A stretch of 11,555 bases of DNA from CAZEHJ01 sp964512485 (GTDB lineage: Bacteria; Bacteroidota; Rhodothermia; Rhodothermales; UBA10348), in the NCBI GenBank assembly GCA_964512485.1, contig CAZEHJ010000092.1, positions 1 to 11,555 of the forward strand, read 5' to 3'. Below the pieces are notes generated by a model that was given only the letters and a program-made list of their open reading frames with translations, made no database searches and had not been told where the DNA came from. Both the position numbers and the translations under genes were made by a program. Below, piece after piece: positions 1-5,942 of this stretch (its first letter is position 1; every line of letters begins with the position of its first letter).

Positions 1-728
1 GCATACTGAACAGGAACGCGACGCGTGCCCTGTGTGATCAGTACGACTCCTGCTGTAATCAACGCGAAGACGCCGATTTCCATAAGGAAGATGAACATGT
101 TGTTTGACAACTCAAGCTCGTTGAGCAGCGATGTTGGCAGAAAGGCTACGATACCGATCATGATGATCAGCGAAATACCGTTTCCGATTCCGTTCTCGGT
201 AATACGCTCACCGAGCCACATCACAAACATAGTCCCAGAAGTCAGCACAATGACCGTGGATATCGTAAAAAATGTATCACCAATCACGATGGCCGATGCT
301 GTAGCTCCGTACTGGAGGTTGATCGCAAAACCGATACTCTGTAACGACGTCACCAAAATGGTGCCGTAACGCGTGAGCTGAGTGATCTTGCGTCTTCCCT
401 CTTCGCCTTCGCGCTGAAGCTTCTGGAAATAGGGAACTACGGCACCCATCAACTGGATCACGATCGACGCCGTGATGTAGGGCATGATTCCAAGCGCAAA
501 AATACCGGCAGCACTGAACGCACCACCCACGAACAGGTCGAGGAGCCCAAGAAGATTGTTGGGATCTGCGTTCGCGTTGATATCTGCGAGAACACTTGCG
601 TCAACACCGGGAAGCGTAACAAATGCTCCCAGGCGATAAATGATCAGGAGACCAACCGTGTAAAGAATGCGGCGGCGCAGTTCCTCGATCTTCCAGACGT
701 TGCGGATACTTTCGGTAAGACCAGCCAT
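1..728 (-). CDS. secY: Protein translocase subunit SecY, 5' part (cut by window edge)
   Basis: SecY is the channel-forming subunit of the SecYEG translocon in the cytoplasmic membrane and passes unfolded proteins outward or into the membrane. The ATG is at 728 and 242 codons are visible before the window edge, about half of a usual SecY. Visible parts are an amphipathic N-terminus (IRNVWKIEELRRR, residues 8-20), a first membrane helix at about 21-38, the plug region with LLGLLDLFVGGAF at 59-71, a second helix at about 75-98 containing ALGIMPYITASI, the cytosolic EGEEGRRKITQLTRYGT loop at 108-124, and further helices from about 125, 150, 185 and 212. The visible part ends in RRVPVQYA, a loop typical of the family. 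It lies 62 nt after rplO, its usual spc-operon neighbour. The spacer contains a purine-rich stretch but no clear Shine-Dalgarno. Identification is certain; the 3' half is outside the window. Confidence 0.97.
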   Translation of the reverse strand, partial: MAGLTESIRNVWKIEELRRRILYTVGLLIIYRLGAFVTLPGVDASVLADINANADPNNLLGLLDLFVGGAFSAAGIFALGIMPYITASIVIQLMGAVVPYFQKLQREGEEGRRKITQLTRYGTILVTSLQSIGFAINLQYGATASAIVIGDTFFTISTVIVLTSGTMFVMWLGERITENGIGNGISLIIMIGIVAFLPTSLLNELELSNNMFIFLMEIGVFALITAGVVLITQGTRRVPVQY

Positions 729-790
729 AACTTCTGTCGTTTTTTCCCTTTCGGGGCCGGGGGGTGAATCAGTTGTGAGTTAGTTCGCTT

Positions 791-1249
791 CTAGAGGACG
801 GTTGCCGTTCCACCGGCAGACTCTATCTTTTGCTTGGCTGAAGCGCTGAAGGCGTGAGCGGACACCGATAATTTGGCATCGAGATCACCACCACCGAGAA
901 TCTTGACCAGTTCACCTTTTCCAATCAGCCCTACTCCGCGGAGTACAGAAGGCGTGATTTCTGCGGAGCCGTCCACACTTCCCGAAGCCACCAGTTCGGC
1001 GAGTCGGGAAACGTTCACTCCGTGATATTCCTTTCGGAAATGATTCTTGAAACCAAATTTGGGAACGCGGCGCTGGAGTGGCATCTGACCACCTTCGAAC
1101 CAGACTGGAATGCTGGCGCCTGAACGGGATTTCTGTCCCTTGTTTCCTTTGGTTGCCGTGTGGGCTCCATATCCGGAACCTTCGCCACGACCGATACGCT
1201 TGCGCGCTTTCGTAGACCCTTTTGCGGGTTTGAGATTACTTAGATCCAT
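791..1249 (-). CDS. rplO: 50S ribosomal protein L15 (uL15)
   Basis: L15 is a late-assembling large-subunit protein that binds 23S rRNA. The 152-residue length is close to the usual 145-150. The basic, glycine-rich N-terminal arm that threads into rRNA is clear: KRIGRGEGSG at 17-26 and KGNKGQKSRSG at 34-44, followed by FEGGQMPLQRRVPKFGF at 51-67. The C-terminal globular half contains GLIGKGELVKILGGGDL and ends in a glycine/threonine segment, as in the family. The start at 1249 is the only in-frame ATG that gives the standard MDLSNLKPA N-terminus. It stands between rpmD (83 nt upstream, the longest spacer in the window) and secY (62 nt downstream), the conserved spc order. Confidence 0.97.
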   Translation of the reverse strand: MDLSNLKPAKGSTKARKRIGRGEGSGYGAHTATKGNKGQKSRSGASIPVWFEGGQMPLQRRVPKFGFKNHFRKEYHGVNVSRLAELVASGSVDGSAEITPSVLRGVGLIGKGELVKILGGGDLDAKLSVSAHAFSASAKQKIESAGGTATVL

Positions 1250-1314
1250 TTTCTTGGCTCATCGCCCTGCGGATGGCAGAACTCGCTTGTTTTATAATTT
1301 GTTTTTGGCCGATG

Positions 1315-1330
1315 TCGAACCGGAGTTCGA
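1315..1330 (-). promoter_or_regulatory. UNCG-tetraloop hairpin after rpmD stop
   Basis: In the mRNA sense this reads UCGAAC-UCCG-GUUCGA: a perfect six-pair stem closed by C-G around a UNCG-class tetraloop, one of the most stable RNA hairpin caps. It begins two nucleotides after the rpmD stop codon and is the first element of the 83-nt rpmD-rplO spacer. It is followed by an A-rich stretch rather than a U tract, so it does not look like an intrinsic terminator. A 3'-end protection or ribosome-spacing role is possible. Confidence 0.5.
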
Positions 1331-1332
1331 AA

Positions 1333-1512
1333 TCAGGCACTTTCTACGTTGACAAGGTGGTGCACCTTGGCAAGCATTCCACGAATCTGTGGGCTGTCCT
1401 CGTGTTCAACAGTTTGATGCATACGACGCAGTCCCAACGCAGCGACAATCTTCTTCTGTTGTCCCGTGCGTCTGATCGTGCTTTTGGTCTGTGTAATTTT
1501 GAGCTTGGCCAT
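1333..1512 (-). CDS. rpmD: 50S ribosomal protein L30 (uL30)
   Basis: L30 is a small large-subunit protein that binds 23S rRNA. The gene codes for only 59 residues. The protein starts MAKLKITQTKSTIRRTGQQ and continues with ALGLRRMHQTVEHEDSPQIRGML (residues 25-47), the classic L30 core: basic first strand, the LGLRR turn, and the strongly conserved V-x-x-x-D-x-P-x-I-R-G-M segment. Length 59 equals the usual bacterial form. The ATG is at 1512 and the TGA at 1333-1335. It lies between rpsE (36 nt upstream) and rplO (83 nt downstream), the standard position. No good Shine-Dalgarno precedes it. Confidence 0.96.
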   Translation of the reverse strand: MAKLKITQTKSTIRRTGQQKKIVAALGLRRMHQTVEHEDSPQIRGMLAKVHHLVNVESA

Positions 1513-1528
1513 CGCTATTCAGCTTTTG

Positions 1529-1545
1529 GCTTCCGTTCCGGAAGC
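1529..1545 (-). promoter_or_regulatory. Hairpin in rpsE-rpmD spacer
   Basis: The mRNA-sense sequence GCUUCC-GGAAC-GGAAGC makes a perfect stem that occupies about half of the 36-nt spacer, ending 16 nt before the rpmD start. There is no U tract. Function is unknown. It is one of a series of spacer hairpins in this operon. Confidence 0.35.
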
Positions 1546-1548
1546 GGT

Positions 1549-2079
1549 TTATCCTTCAAATACGCGCTTGAGCGGAACGCCGCGACGCTTTGCCACTGCC
1601 ATTGGATCTTCGAGGTTGCGAAGCGCATCCATCGTTGCAGCAACCTGATTATGCGGGTTGCTTGATCCAAGTGACTTAGACAGAATATCTGTGTACCCTG
1701 CGCATTCCAGTACCGCACGAACACCGCCACCGGCGATTACTCCGGTACCATGCGAGGCTGGTTTGAGCAGCACGCGACCGGCATCCTGCTTGCCGATTAC
1801 CGGGTGAGGTACAGTTCCGCGACGCATGGGCACGCGAACAATGTTCTTTTTGGCATCTTCCGTTCCCTTCGCGATTGCGCTGGAAACTTCGTTTGCCTTT
1901 CCAAGACCGGTTCCAACACCACCTTTGCCGTCACCGACGACTACTACGGCGTTGAATGAAAAGCGGCGACCACCTTTCACAACCTTTGCGACGCGCTTGA
2001 CGGAGACCAGGCGTTCTACCCATTCAATTTGGGAGTCACCTGTACGGTCACGCTGCTGACGATTTCTTCCTTTGGCCAT
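1549..2079 (-). CDS. rpsE: 30S ribosomal protein S5 (uS5)
   Basis: S5 is a small-subunit protein at the mRNA entry side and near the decoding region; it affects translational fidelity. The 176 residues are within the family range. The N-terminal double-stranded-RNA-binding-like domain is recognisable by the S5 signature KRVAKVVKGGRRFSF at 28-42 and GDGKGGVGTGLGKANEV at 49-65. The C-terminal domain contains PASHGTGVIAGGGVRAVLE at 107-125 and the GSSNPHNQVAATMDAL segment. The glycine-rich loop reads GKGGVG, slightly different from the GNGRVG commonly seen. The start at 2079 gives the expected MAKGRNRQQ. It follows rplR by 35 nt. Confidence 0.97.
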   Translation of the reverse strand: MAKGRNRQQRDRTGDSQIEWVERLVSVKRVAKVVKGGRRFSFNAVVVVGDGKGGVGTGLGKANEVSSAIAKGTEDAKKNIVRVPMRRGTVPHPVIGKQDAGRVLLKPASHGTGVIAGGGVRAVLECAGYTDILSKSLGSSNPHNQVAATMDALRNLEDPMAVAKRRGVPLKRVFEG

Positions 2080-2114
2080 GATTCGTTATCTCGATTTAAT
2101 ACTGGCTGATCGGG

Positions 2115-2465
2115 TTATAGCTTGAGACCGCCCTCGCGAGCGCCTTCAGCCAGGGCCTGAACCCGTCCGTGATACTGGTATCCGTTACGATCAAAAACGA
2201 CTGTACTGATTCCTTCTGCTTTGGCTGATTCTGCCAATTTCACTCCAACTGCTTTTCCGACTTCAATAGGATTTTTTCCTTTGACGTCTTTCTGCAGACT
2301 GGATGCGGAAGCGAGAGTACGACCATTCAGATCGTCGACGAGCTGAGCGTAAATGTTCGCATTCGACCGGAAAACGGTCAAACGAGGACGCTCACTTGTT
2401 CCAGAGACCTTTTTGCGAATGCCTCGCTTGACTCTGTTTCTTCTGTCTTGCTTTGTAGTTGCCAT
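2115..2465 (-). CDS. rplR: 50S ribosomal protein L18 (uL18)
   Basis: L18 binds 5S rRNA together with L5 and helps to attach it to the large subunit. The 116-residue protein has a very basic N-terminus (QDRRNRVKRGIRKKVSGTSE, residues 6-25), then RPRLTVFRSNANIYAQLVDD at 27-46 and a C-terminal core with VVFDRNGYQYHGRVQALAEGAREGGL, all standard for bacterial L18. It has an ATG at 2465 and a TAA at 2115-2117. An AAGGA stands only three nucleotides before the start, too close for an ideal Shine-Dalgarno. It follows rplF by 63 nt and precedes rpsE by 35 nt. Confidence 0.97.
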   Translation of the reverse strand: MATTKQDRRNRVKRGIRKKVSGTSERPRLTVFRSNANIYAQLVDDLNGRTLASASSLQKDVKGKNPIEVGKAVGVKLAESAKAEGISTVVFDRNGYQYHGRVQALAEGAREGGLKL

Positions 2466-2481
2466 GATTCCTTTGTGGTAT

Positions 2482-2504
2482 CCGGAAGATTGCCGTCCCT
2501 CCGG
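2482..2504 (-). promoter_or_regulatory. Weak hairpin in rplF-rplR spacer
   Basis: CCGGA and UCCGG arms (5 pairs) flank a 13-nt loop in the mRNA sense, 16 nt before the rplR start. The stem is short and the loop long, so this could be chance. It is listed because it fits the series of spacer hairpins. Confidence 0.2.
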
Positions 2505-2528
2505 TCATGCCTGAATAATTAGGTTGTT

Positions 2529-3083
2529 CTAGCGTGCTGCTGTCTTACCGGCCTTACGACGGACGTACTCATCCGAGTAGCGGACACCTTTGCCTTTGTA
2601 CGGCTCCGGTGGACGCAGTGAACGAATCTTTGCCGCGACCTGACCCACCATCTGCTTGTCAACGCCTTCAATAATGATGAAGGTGTTTTTTCCGCGTTTG
2701 GTGTCTACCGTTATGCTGATCCCTTCCGGGGGCACGAAGTAGATTGGGTGCGAGTAACCAAGGGCCAGTTCGAGCACGCCGTTGTTCACGCCTGCTCTGA
2801 AACCAACGCCGATCACTTCAAGCTCCTTCTTGTAGCCATCCACTACTCCGGTAACCATGTTACCAAGCAGCGAGCGGTACAATCCGTGCATTGCACGGTG
2901 TCGCTTCTGATCCGTAGGACGGGAAACCAGCAGCTCCCCTTCTTCAATTTTAAGATTGATGTCCGGGTCAACCTGCAGCGAAAGCTCGCCTTTGGGACCG
3001 GATACCGTCACCAGGTTGTTCGATCCAATATCAACTTTGATCTTCTCTGATACAGGAATCGGTAAGTTACCCACTCGTGACAT
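2529..3083 (-). CDS. rplF: 50S ribosomal protein L6 (uL6)
   Basis: L6 binds 23S rRNA near the sarcin-ricin loop and the L7/L12 stalk base, close to the factor-binding site. The chosen ATG at 3083 gives 184 residues beginning MSRVGNLPIPVSEKIKV, the family-standard N-terminus. A longer reading from a TTG at 3158 would add 25 unrelated residues and run back into rpsH, so it was rejected. Two repeated L6 domains are visible: about 1-80 (VSGPKGELS at 27-35) and about 81-184. The C-terminal signature is LRPPEPYKGKGVRYSDE at 156-172. It follows rpsH by 43 nt, as in other spc operons. Confidence 0.97.
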   Translation of the reverse strand: MSRVGNLPIPVSEKIKVDIGSNNLVTVSGPKGELSLQVDPDINLKIEEGELLVSRPTDQKRHRAMHGLYRSLLGNMVTGVVDGYKKELEVIGVGFRAGVNNGVLELALGYSHPIYFVPPEGISITVDTKRGKNTFIIIEGVDKQMVGQVAAKIRSLRPPEPYKGKGVRYSDEYVRRKAGKTAAR

Positions 3084-3126
3084 GTTGCTTCTCGATACGT
3101 TTCGAAATTCTTCTAAAAAGGCCTTC

Positions 3127-3525
3127 CTAGTAGAGGTAGGCCAACACCTCACCACCAACGTGATGGGCGCGTGCTTCTTTATCGGTCATTACGCCGCGTG
3201 ACGTTGACACGATGGCAATACCAAGTCCGCCCCTTACCCTGGGAAGATCATCTGCGCGACAGTAGTAGCGGAGTCCAGGACTGGACGCACGCTTCATGGA
3301 GCGAATGACGGGAGAGCCGTTTTTCTGGTATTTGAGATAAATGCGGAGGAGTCCCTGCTTGCCGTCATCAACGTTGATATATCGGCGAACAAAGCCTTTG
3401 TCCAGAAGGATCTGTGTCATCGCACGTTTGAGCTTCGATGCCGGGATATCGACATGACGATGAGCTGCTTTCTGTGCATTTCTGATCCTCGTCAGATAAT
3501 CTGCTACTGGGTCTACTACGTTCAT
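3127..3525 (-). CDS. rpsH: 30S ribosomal protein S8 (uS8)
   Basis: S8 binds the central domain of 16S rRNA early in small-subunit assembly. In E. coli it also represses the spc operon by binding mRNA at the start of rplE; whether that happens here is unknown. The 132-residue length is normal. It starts MNVVDPVADYLTRIRNA (1-17), a hallmark of bacterial S8, and ends with the conserved GIAIVSTSRGVMTDKEARAH at 102-121 followed by GGEVLAYLY. It has an ATG at 3525 and a TAG at 3127-3129. It follows rpsN by 78 nt, one of the longer spacers, which holds a perfect hairpin. Confidence 0.97.
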   Translation of the reverse strand: MNVVDPVADYLTRIRNAQKAAHRHVDIPASKLKRAMTQILLDKGFVRRYINVDDGKQGLLRIYLKYQKNGSPVIRSMKRASSPGLRYYCRADDLPRVRGGLGIAIVSTSRGVMTDKEARAHHVGGEVLAYLY

Positions 3526-3552
3526 AGTTGTTTATTCGTGTTGCTACCAGTT

Positions 3553-3569
3553 CGCGATTCCATATCGCG
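3553..3569 (-). promoter_or_regulatory. Hairpin in rpsN-rpsH spacer
   Basis: A perfect six-pair stem, CGCGAU / AUCGCG, with a five-nucleotide loop lies 27 nt upstream of the rpsH start. No U tract follows, so it is not an intrinsic terminator. S8 is the spc autoregulator in E. coli, so a hairpin before its own gene is worth noting, but no similarity to the S8 binding site was established. Confidence 0.35.
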
Positions 3570-3603
3570 CTTGGTGACGTGAACGATTAGGTAAGCTCGT
3601 CGC

Positions 3604-3873
3604 CTACCAGGATGATTTACGGATTCCGGGAATGATTCCAGCCCGGGCCATATCGCGAAACGCGATACGACACAAACCAAACGTACGCAGGTAACCGCGT
3701 GAACGTCCGGTCAGAGCGCAGCGATTGCGCATGCGAACAGGGCTCGCATCGCGCGGAAGCTTCTGAAGACCTTCCCAGTCTCCTGCTGCTCGCAGTGCAG
3801 CACGTCGCTCGGCGTATTTCTCCACCATGCGTTTGCGCTTTACCTCGCGAGCTATCCAGCTTTTCTTAGCCAT
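3604..3873 (-). CDS. rpsN: 30S ribosomal protein S14 (uS14), zinc-free type
   Basis: S14 binds 16S rRNA in the head of the small subunit. The 89 residues match the long C-minus form (about 89-101) and not the 61-residue zinc form. The family core NRCALTGRSRGYLRTFGLCRIAFRD lies at 50-74. There are only two cysteines, C52 and C68, so the two CxxC pairs of the zinc form are absent. The end GIIPGIRKSSW is typical. The N-terminal half is basic and helical (MAKKSWIAREVKRKRM). The start at 3873 gives the standard MAKKS. It sits between rplE (38 nt upstream) and rpsH (78 nt downstream). Confidence 0.97.
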   Translation of the reverse strand: MAKKSWIAREVKRKRMVEKYAERRAALRAAGDWEGLQKLPRDASPVRMRNRCALTGRSRGYLRTFGLCRIAFRDMARAGIIPGIRKSSW

Positions 3874-3911
3874 GAGTCAATCGTTGTGTGTAATTGATTC
3901 TAATATTTTGA

Positions 3912-4499
3912 TCAAGCAGCGTCGCGACGTACGAAAGGCATTCCAAATGCCTTGAGTAGCGCAAACGCTTCTTCATCAGATCCTGCTGATGTCACAAAAG
4001 TGATGTCCAGACCAGAAATCTGGGCTACTTTGTCAACATCGATTTCAGGAAACACGATCTGTTCTTTGATGCCCAGGGAGTAGTTACCACGTCCATCAAA
4101 AGAGCGATCAGGAATCCCGCGAAAGTCACGAACACGTGGCAGGGCCAGCGTGATGAGACGATCCAGAAATTCATACATCCGCTCGCCACGAAGCGTGACC
4201 GAAGTGCCAACCGGCATTCCCTGGCGGAGTTTAAAGTTTGATACTGCTTTGCGTGCTTTGCGAACAACAGGCTGCTGGCCGGTTACTGTGCGAACTTCCG
4301 CGACAGCATCGTCCATCACCTTTTTATTGATGGCAGCTTCGCCAACACCTTTGTTGACGCTGATTTTCAGCAGTTTAGGCACCTGCATAACATTCGAATA
4401 CTCGAACTGCTTCATGAGCTCATCAACGATCTCATCCTTGTATCGCGTCTTGAGTCTGGGTACGTAACCGTCCATCGATTCTGTTTTCTTTTTGGCCAT
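3912..4499 (-). CDS. rplE: 50S ribosomal protein L5 (uL5)
   Basis: L5 binds 5S rRNA and forms part of the central protuberance, contacting S13 and P-site tRNA. At 195 residues it is about 15 longer than the usual 178-180. The extra residues are an N-terminal lysine-rich leader, MAKKKTESMDGYV, before the conserved PRLKTRYKDEI. An internal ATG at 4475 (residue 9) would give a more standard length, but the first ATG is kept because it gives an MAKKK-type start directly after the spacer. Core motifs are VTGQQPVVRKARKAVSNFKL (72-91), GMPVGTSVTLRGERMYEFLDR (94-114) and RGNYSLGIKEQIVFPEID (137-154). It follows rplX by 45 nt. Confidence 0.96.
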   Translation of the reverse strand: MAKKKTESMDGYVPRLKTRYKDEIVDELMKQFEYSNVMQVPKLLKISVNKGVGEAAINKKVMDDAVAEVRTVTGQQPVVRKARKAVSNFKLRQGMPVGTSVTLRGERMYEFLDRLITLALPRVRDFRGIPDRSFDGRGNYSLGIKEQIVFPEIDVDKVAQISGLDITFVTSAGSDEEAFALLKAFGMPFVRRDAA

Positions 4500-4544
4500 T
4501 CCTGGAACGACTGCTATGGTCGCCGTCTAATCTGTTGTTTTGTC

Positions 4545-4901
4545 TTAGCTGTCGAGCTCTTCACCCGTCGTAGTGGCCACTCGGACCCAACGTGAGCGAC
4601 CGGAGTCGGCATCTTCAATTTTCTTGCGCCCGATCCGTGTCGGTTCGCCGTTTCCGTCAAGAGGCATCACATTCGATGCATGGATGGCTGCTTCCTGCTG
4701 GATACGACCACCCTGTGGGTATAGCTGATTGGGGCGCGTGTGACGAACCCGAACATTTACACCTTCGACGATAACCCGCTCTGTTTCCGGATAAACGCGG
4801 AGGACTTTGCCCTCTTTTCCGCGGTCGTTTCCAGACATCACACGAATCATGTCACCCTTGCGGATGTGCAGCTTCTTCTGCTTGTTGTGCTTCCGTGGCA
4901 T
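4545..4901 (-). CDS. rplX: 50S ribosomal protein L24 (uL24)
   Basis: L24 starts large-subunit assembly by binding 23S rRNA and lies near the peptide exit. The ATG at 4901 gives 118 residues starting MPRKHNKQKKLHIRKGD. A KOW motif is visible at about 13-40 (IRKGDMIRVMSGNDRGKEGKVL), followed by VIVEGVNVRVRHTRPN at 43-58. The protein is slightly longer than many L24 forms because of a basic N-terminal arm. A TTG at 4931 would add ten residues (LSATHTTLNP), and an AAGGAG lies upstream of it, so that start cannot be fully excluded. The upstream hairpin would then overlap the TTG, which makes it less likely. It follows rplN by 60 nt. Confidence 0.95.
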   Translation of the reverse strand: MPRKHNKQKKLHIRKGDMIRVMSGNDRGKEGKVLRVYPETERVIVEGVNVRVRHTRPNQLYPQGGRIQQEAAIHASNVMPLDGNGEPTRIGRKKIEDADSGRSRWVRVATTTGEELDS

Positions 4902-4923
4902 AGGATTGAGTGTTGTGTGTGTT

Positions 4924-4939
4924 GCTGACAAACGCCAGC
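4924..4939 (-). promoter_or_regulatory. GUUU-loop hairpin upstream of rplX
   Basis: The mRNA reads GCUGGC-GUUU-GUCAGC: six pairs including one G-U, with a GUUU loop, 22 nt before the rplX ATG. It is a near twin of the hairpin upstream of rplP at 6387-6402, with the same loop, one compensated pair change (C-G to U-A) and one G-C to G-U change. This makes a shared ligand or role plausible. Confidence 0.5.
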
Positions 4940-4961
4940 GTCACTCCTTCTAAATGGTTGG

Positions 4962-5330
4962 TTAAAGCACCTCAGGTGCGAGAGAAACGATGCGCATGAA
5001 CTGCTTCTCGCGAAGCTCGCGGGCCACAGGCCCGAAGATGCGTGTTCCTCGTGGTTCTCCCTGAGGGTTGAGCAGCACTGCTGCATTTTCGTCGAAACGG
5101 ATATACGATCCGTCTGAACGACGATATTCCTTGGTGGTCCGAACCACTACGGCGCGAGAAACCTCACCTTTCTTGACGTTTCCTCCTGGAATGGCCGTTT
5201 TGACGGTGACGACGATCTGGTCGCCCACGCGTGCATACCGACGCTTACTCCCACCGAGTACCCGAATACAGAGTACTTCTTTGGCCCCGCTGTTGTCGGC
5301 AACTTTAAGTCTTGATTCTTGCTGGATCAT
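4962..5330 (-). CDS. rplN: 50S ribosomal protein L14 (uL14)
   Basis: L14 lies on the subunit interface, binds 23S rRNA and forms intersubunit bridges; it is also the docking site of the silencing factor RsfS. Its 122 residues are exactly the usual bacterial length. The N-terminus MIQQESRLKVADNSGAKEV (1-19) and RYARVGDQIVVTVKTAIPGG (31-50) are highly conserved, as are the central KKGEVSRAVVVRTTKE and the C-terminal GTRIFGPVARELR at 95-107. It has an ATG at 5330 and a TAA at 4962-4964. It follows rpsQ by 49 nt, with a hairpin in the spacer. Confidence 0.98.
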   Translation of the reverse strand: MIQQESRLKVADNSGAKEVLCIRVLGGSKRRYARVGDQIVVTVKTAIPGGNVKKGEVSRAVVVRTTKEYRRSDGSYIRFDENAAVLLNPQGEPRGTRIFGPVARELREKQFMRIVSLAPEVL

Positions 5331-5351
5331 TGCTTTGCTCGATTGGCATTG

Positions 5352-5366
5352 TCAGCCCATGGCTGA
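5352..5366 (-). promoter_or_regulatory. AUG-loop hairpin in rpsQ-rplN spacer
   Basis: The mRNA reads UCAGCC-AUG-GGCUGA, a perfect six-pair stem with a three-base loop, 21 nt before the rplN start. The loop holds an AUG that would open a two-codon frame (AUG GGC UGA). It may be chance. It also serves as a tight spacer structure upstream of the rplN start. Confidence 0.35.
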
Positions 5367-5379
5367 TTGCTGTCTCTTA

Positions 5380-5646
5380 TTATTTGGCACGCTCTAGGAC
5401 TTCAACCAGTCTCCAGCGTTTGTTCTTGCTGACAGGTCTGGTTTCCATAATGCGGACTGTGTCTCCTTCGCCTGCATCGTTGGCCTCGTCGTGAGCCATC
5501 AGCTTCGTTGTCTGCTTGACATACTTGCCATACATCGGGTGCTTCATCCGACGTTCGATAGCAACCGTAATGCTCTTATCCATCTTGTTGCTGACAACAA
5601 GACCGACTCTCTCTTTACGGGCACTTCTGTTATTACTTGCTTCCAT
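5380..5646 (-). CDS. rpsQ: 30S ribosomal protein S17 (uS17)
   Basis: S17 is an early-assembling small-subunit protein that binds the 5' domain of 16S rRNA through an OB fold. The ATG at 5646 gives 88 residues, the normal length, starting MEASNNRSARKERVGLV. Conserved parts are VSNKMDKSITVAIERRMKHP (18-37) and the S17 signature GDTVRIMETRPVSKNKRW (61-78). A longer frame from 5688 is non-ATG, adds an atypical 14 residues and runs into an 8-bp hairpin, so it was rejected. It follows rpmC by 77 nt. Confidence 0.97.
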   Translation of the reverse strand: MEASNNRSARKERVGLVVSNKMDKSITVAIERRMKHPMYGKYVKQTTKLMAHDEANDAGEGDTVRIMETRPVSKNKRWRLVEVLERAK

Positions 5647-5659
5647 TGTTTCTTCGGGC

Positions 5660-5688
5660 TTGGTGAGCCGTTTACCGTTCCTCACCAA
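5660..5688 (-). promoter_or_regulatory. 8-bp hairpin upstream of rpsQ
   Basis: UUGGUGAG and CUCACCAA arms form eight perfect Watson-Crick pairs around a 13-nt loop containing two ACGG repeats. It ends 13 nt before the rpsQ ATG, close enough to affect ribosome loading. It is the longest uninterrupted stem I saw in any spacer. No U tract follows it. Confidence 0.5.
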
Positions 5689-5723
5689 CTACCTTTTAGT
5701 GCGGGTGCGTTTATGATTGATTG

Positions 5724-5930
5724 TTAAGCTTCAGTTGTCGCTTCGCTGAGTTTCTCCTTGAGAATCGTCTCGAGCTGAGCGATAAACCGGCGCTTGTCAC
5801 GGAGGATCATCGGATTCTGCAGATCAGCAATTGCATGCTGAAAACGCAGATGGCTGAGCTGTTCGCCCTCTTCCGAGATACGGCTCTGAATCTCTTCCGT
5901 ACTTAATTCTCTGATTTCCTTGGCCTTCAT
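5724..5930 (-). CDS. rpmC: 50S ribosomal protein L29 (uL29)
   Basis: L29 sits at the peptide exit of the large subunit next to L23, where it forms part of the platform for trigger factor and SRP. The 68-residue length is normal. It has the typical all-helical form: MKAKEIRELSTEEIQSRISE (1-20), the family motif EQLSHLRFQHAIADLQNP (23-40), then RDKRRFIAQLETILKEK (44-60), a long amphipathic coiled helix. The tail SEATTEA is short. It follows rplP by only 12 nt, the second-tightest junction in the window, which makes translational coupling with rplP likely. Confidence 0.97.
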   Translation of the reverse strand: MKAKEIRELSTEEIQSRISEEGEQLSHLRFQHAIADLQNPMILRDKRRFIAQLETILKEKLSEATTEA

Positions 5931-5942
5931 TGTCCTGTCTGT

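Noticed and set aside
25..369. Plus-strand ORF of 114 codons at the left end
   Set aside because: It lies fully antisense to the secY coding region and its translation has no recognisable features; the minus-strand frame is clearly SecY.
735..775. Terminator or regulatory hairpin in the rplO-secY spacer
   Set aside because: Only a three-pair CCC-GAAA-GGG stem is possible and it is followed by A residues in the mRNA, not U.
1293..1298. TATAAT on the plus strand in the rpmD-rplO spacer, and TATAAA on the minus strand, as possible -10 boxes
   Set aside because: No convincing -35 at the right distance on either strand and no match to the Bacteroidota-type promoter; the region is simply A/T-rich.
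1273..1665. Plus-strand ORF of 130 codons across rpmD and rpsE
   Set aside because: Antisense to two certain ribosomal genes; no family resemblance. The same holds for the other plus-strand ORFs such as 4150-4467, 8152-8493 and 10162-10440.
3112..3129. Intrinsic terminator after rpsH (a palindromic AAGGCCTT followed by a run of T in the mRNA sense)
   Set aside because: The palindrome has no room for a loop and the alternative stem holds two G-U pairs; rplF starts 43 nt after the rpsH stop.
2529..3158. Longer L6 from a TTG at 3158
   Set aside because: The 25 added residues do not resemble L6 and overlap rpsH; the ATG at 3083 gives the family N-terminus.
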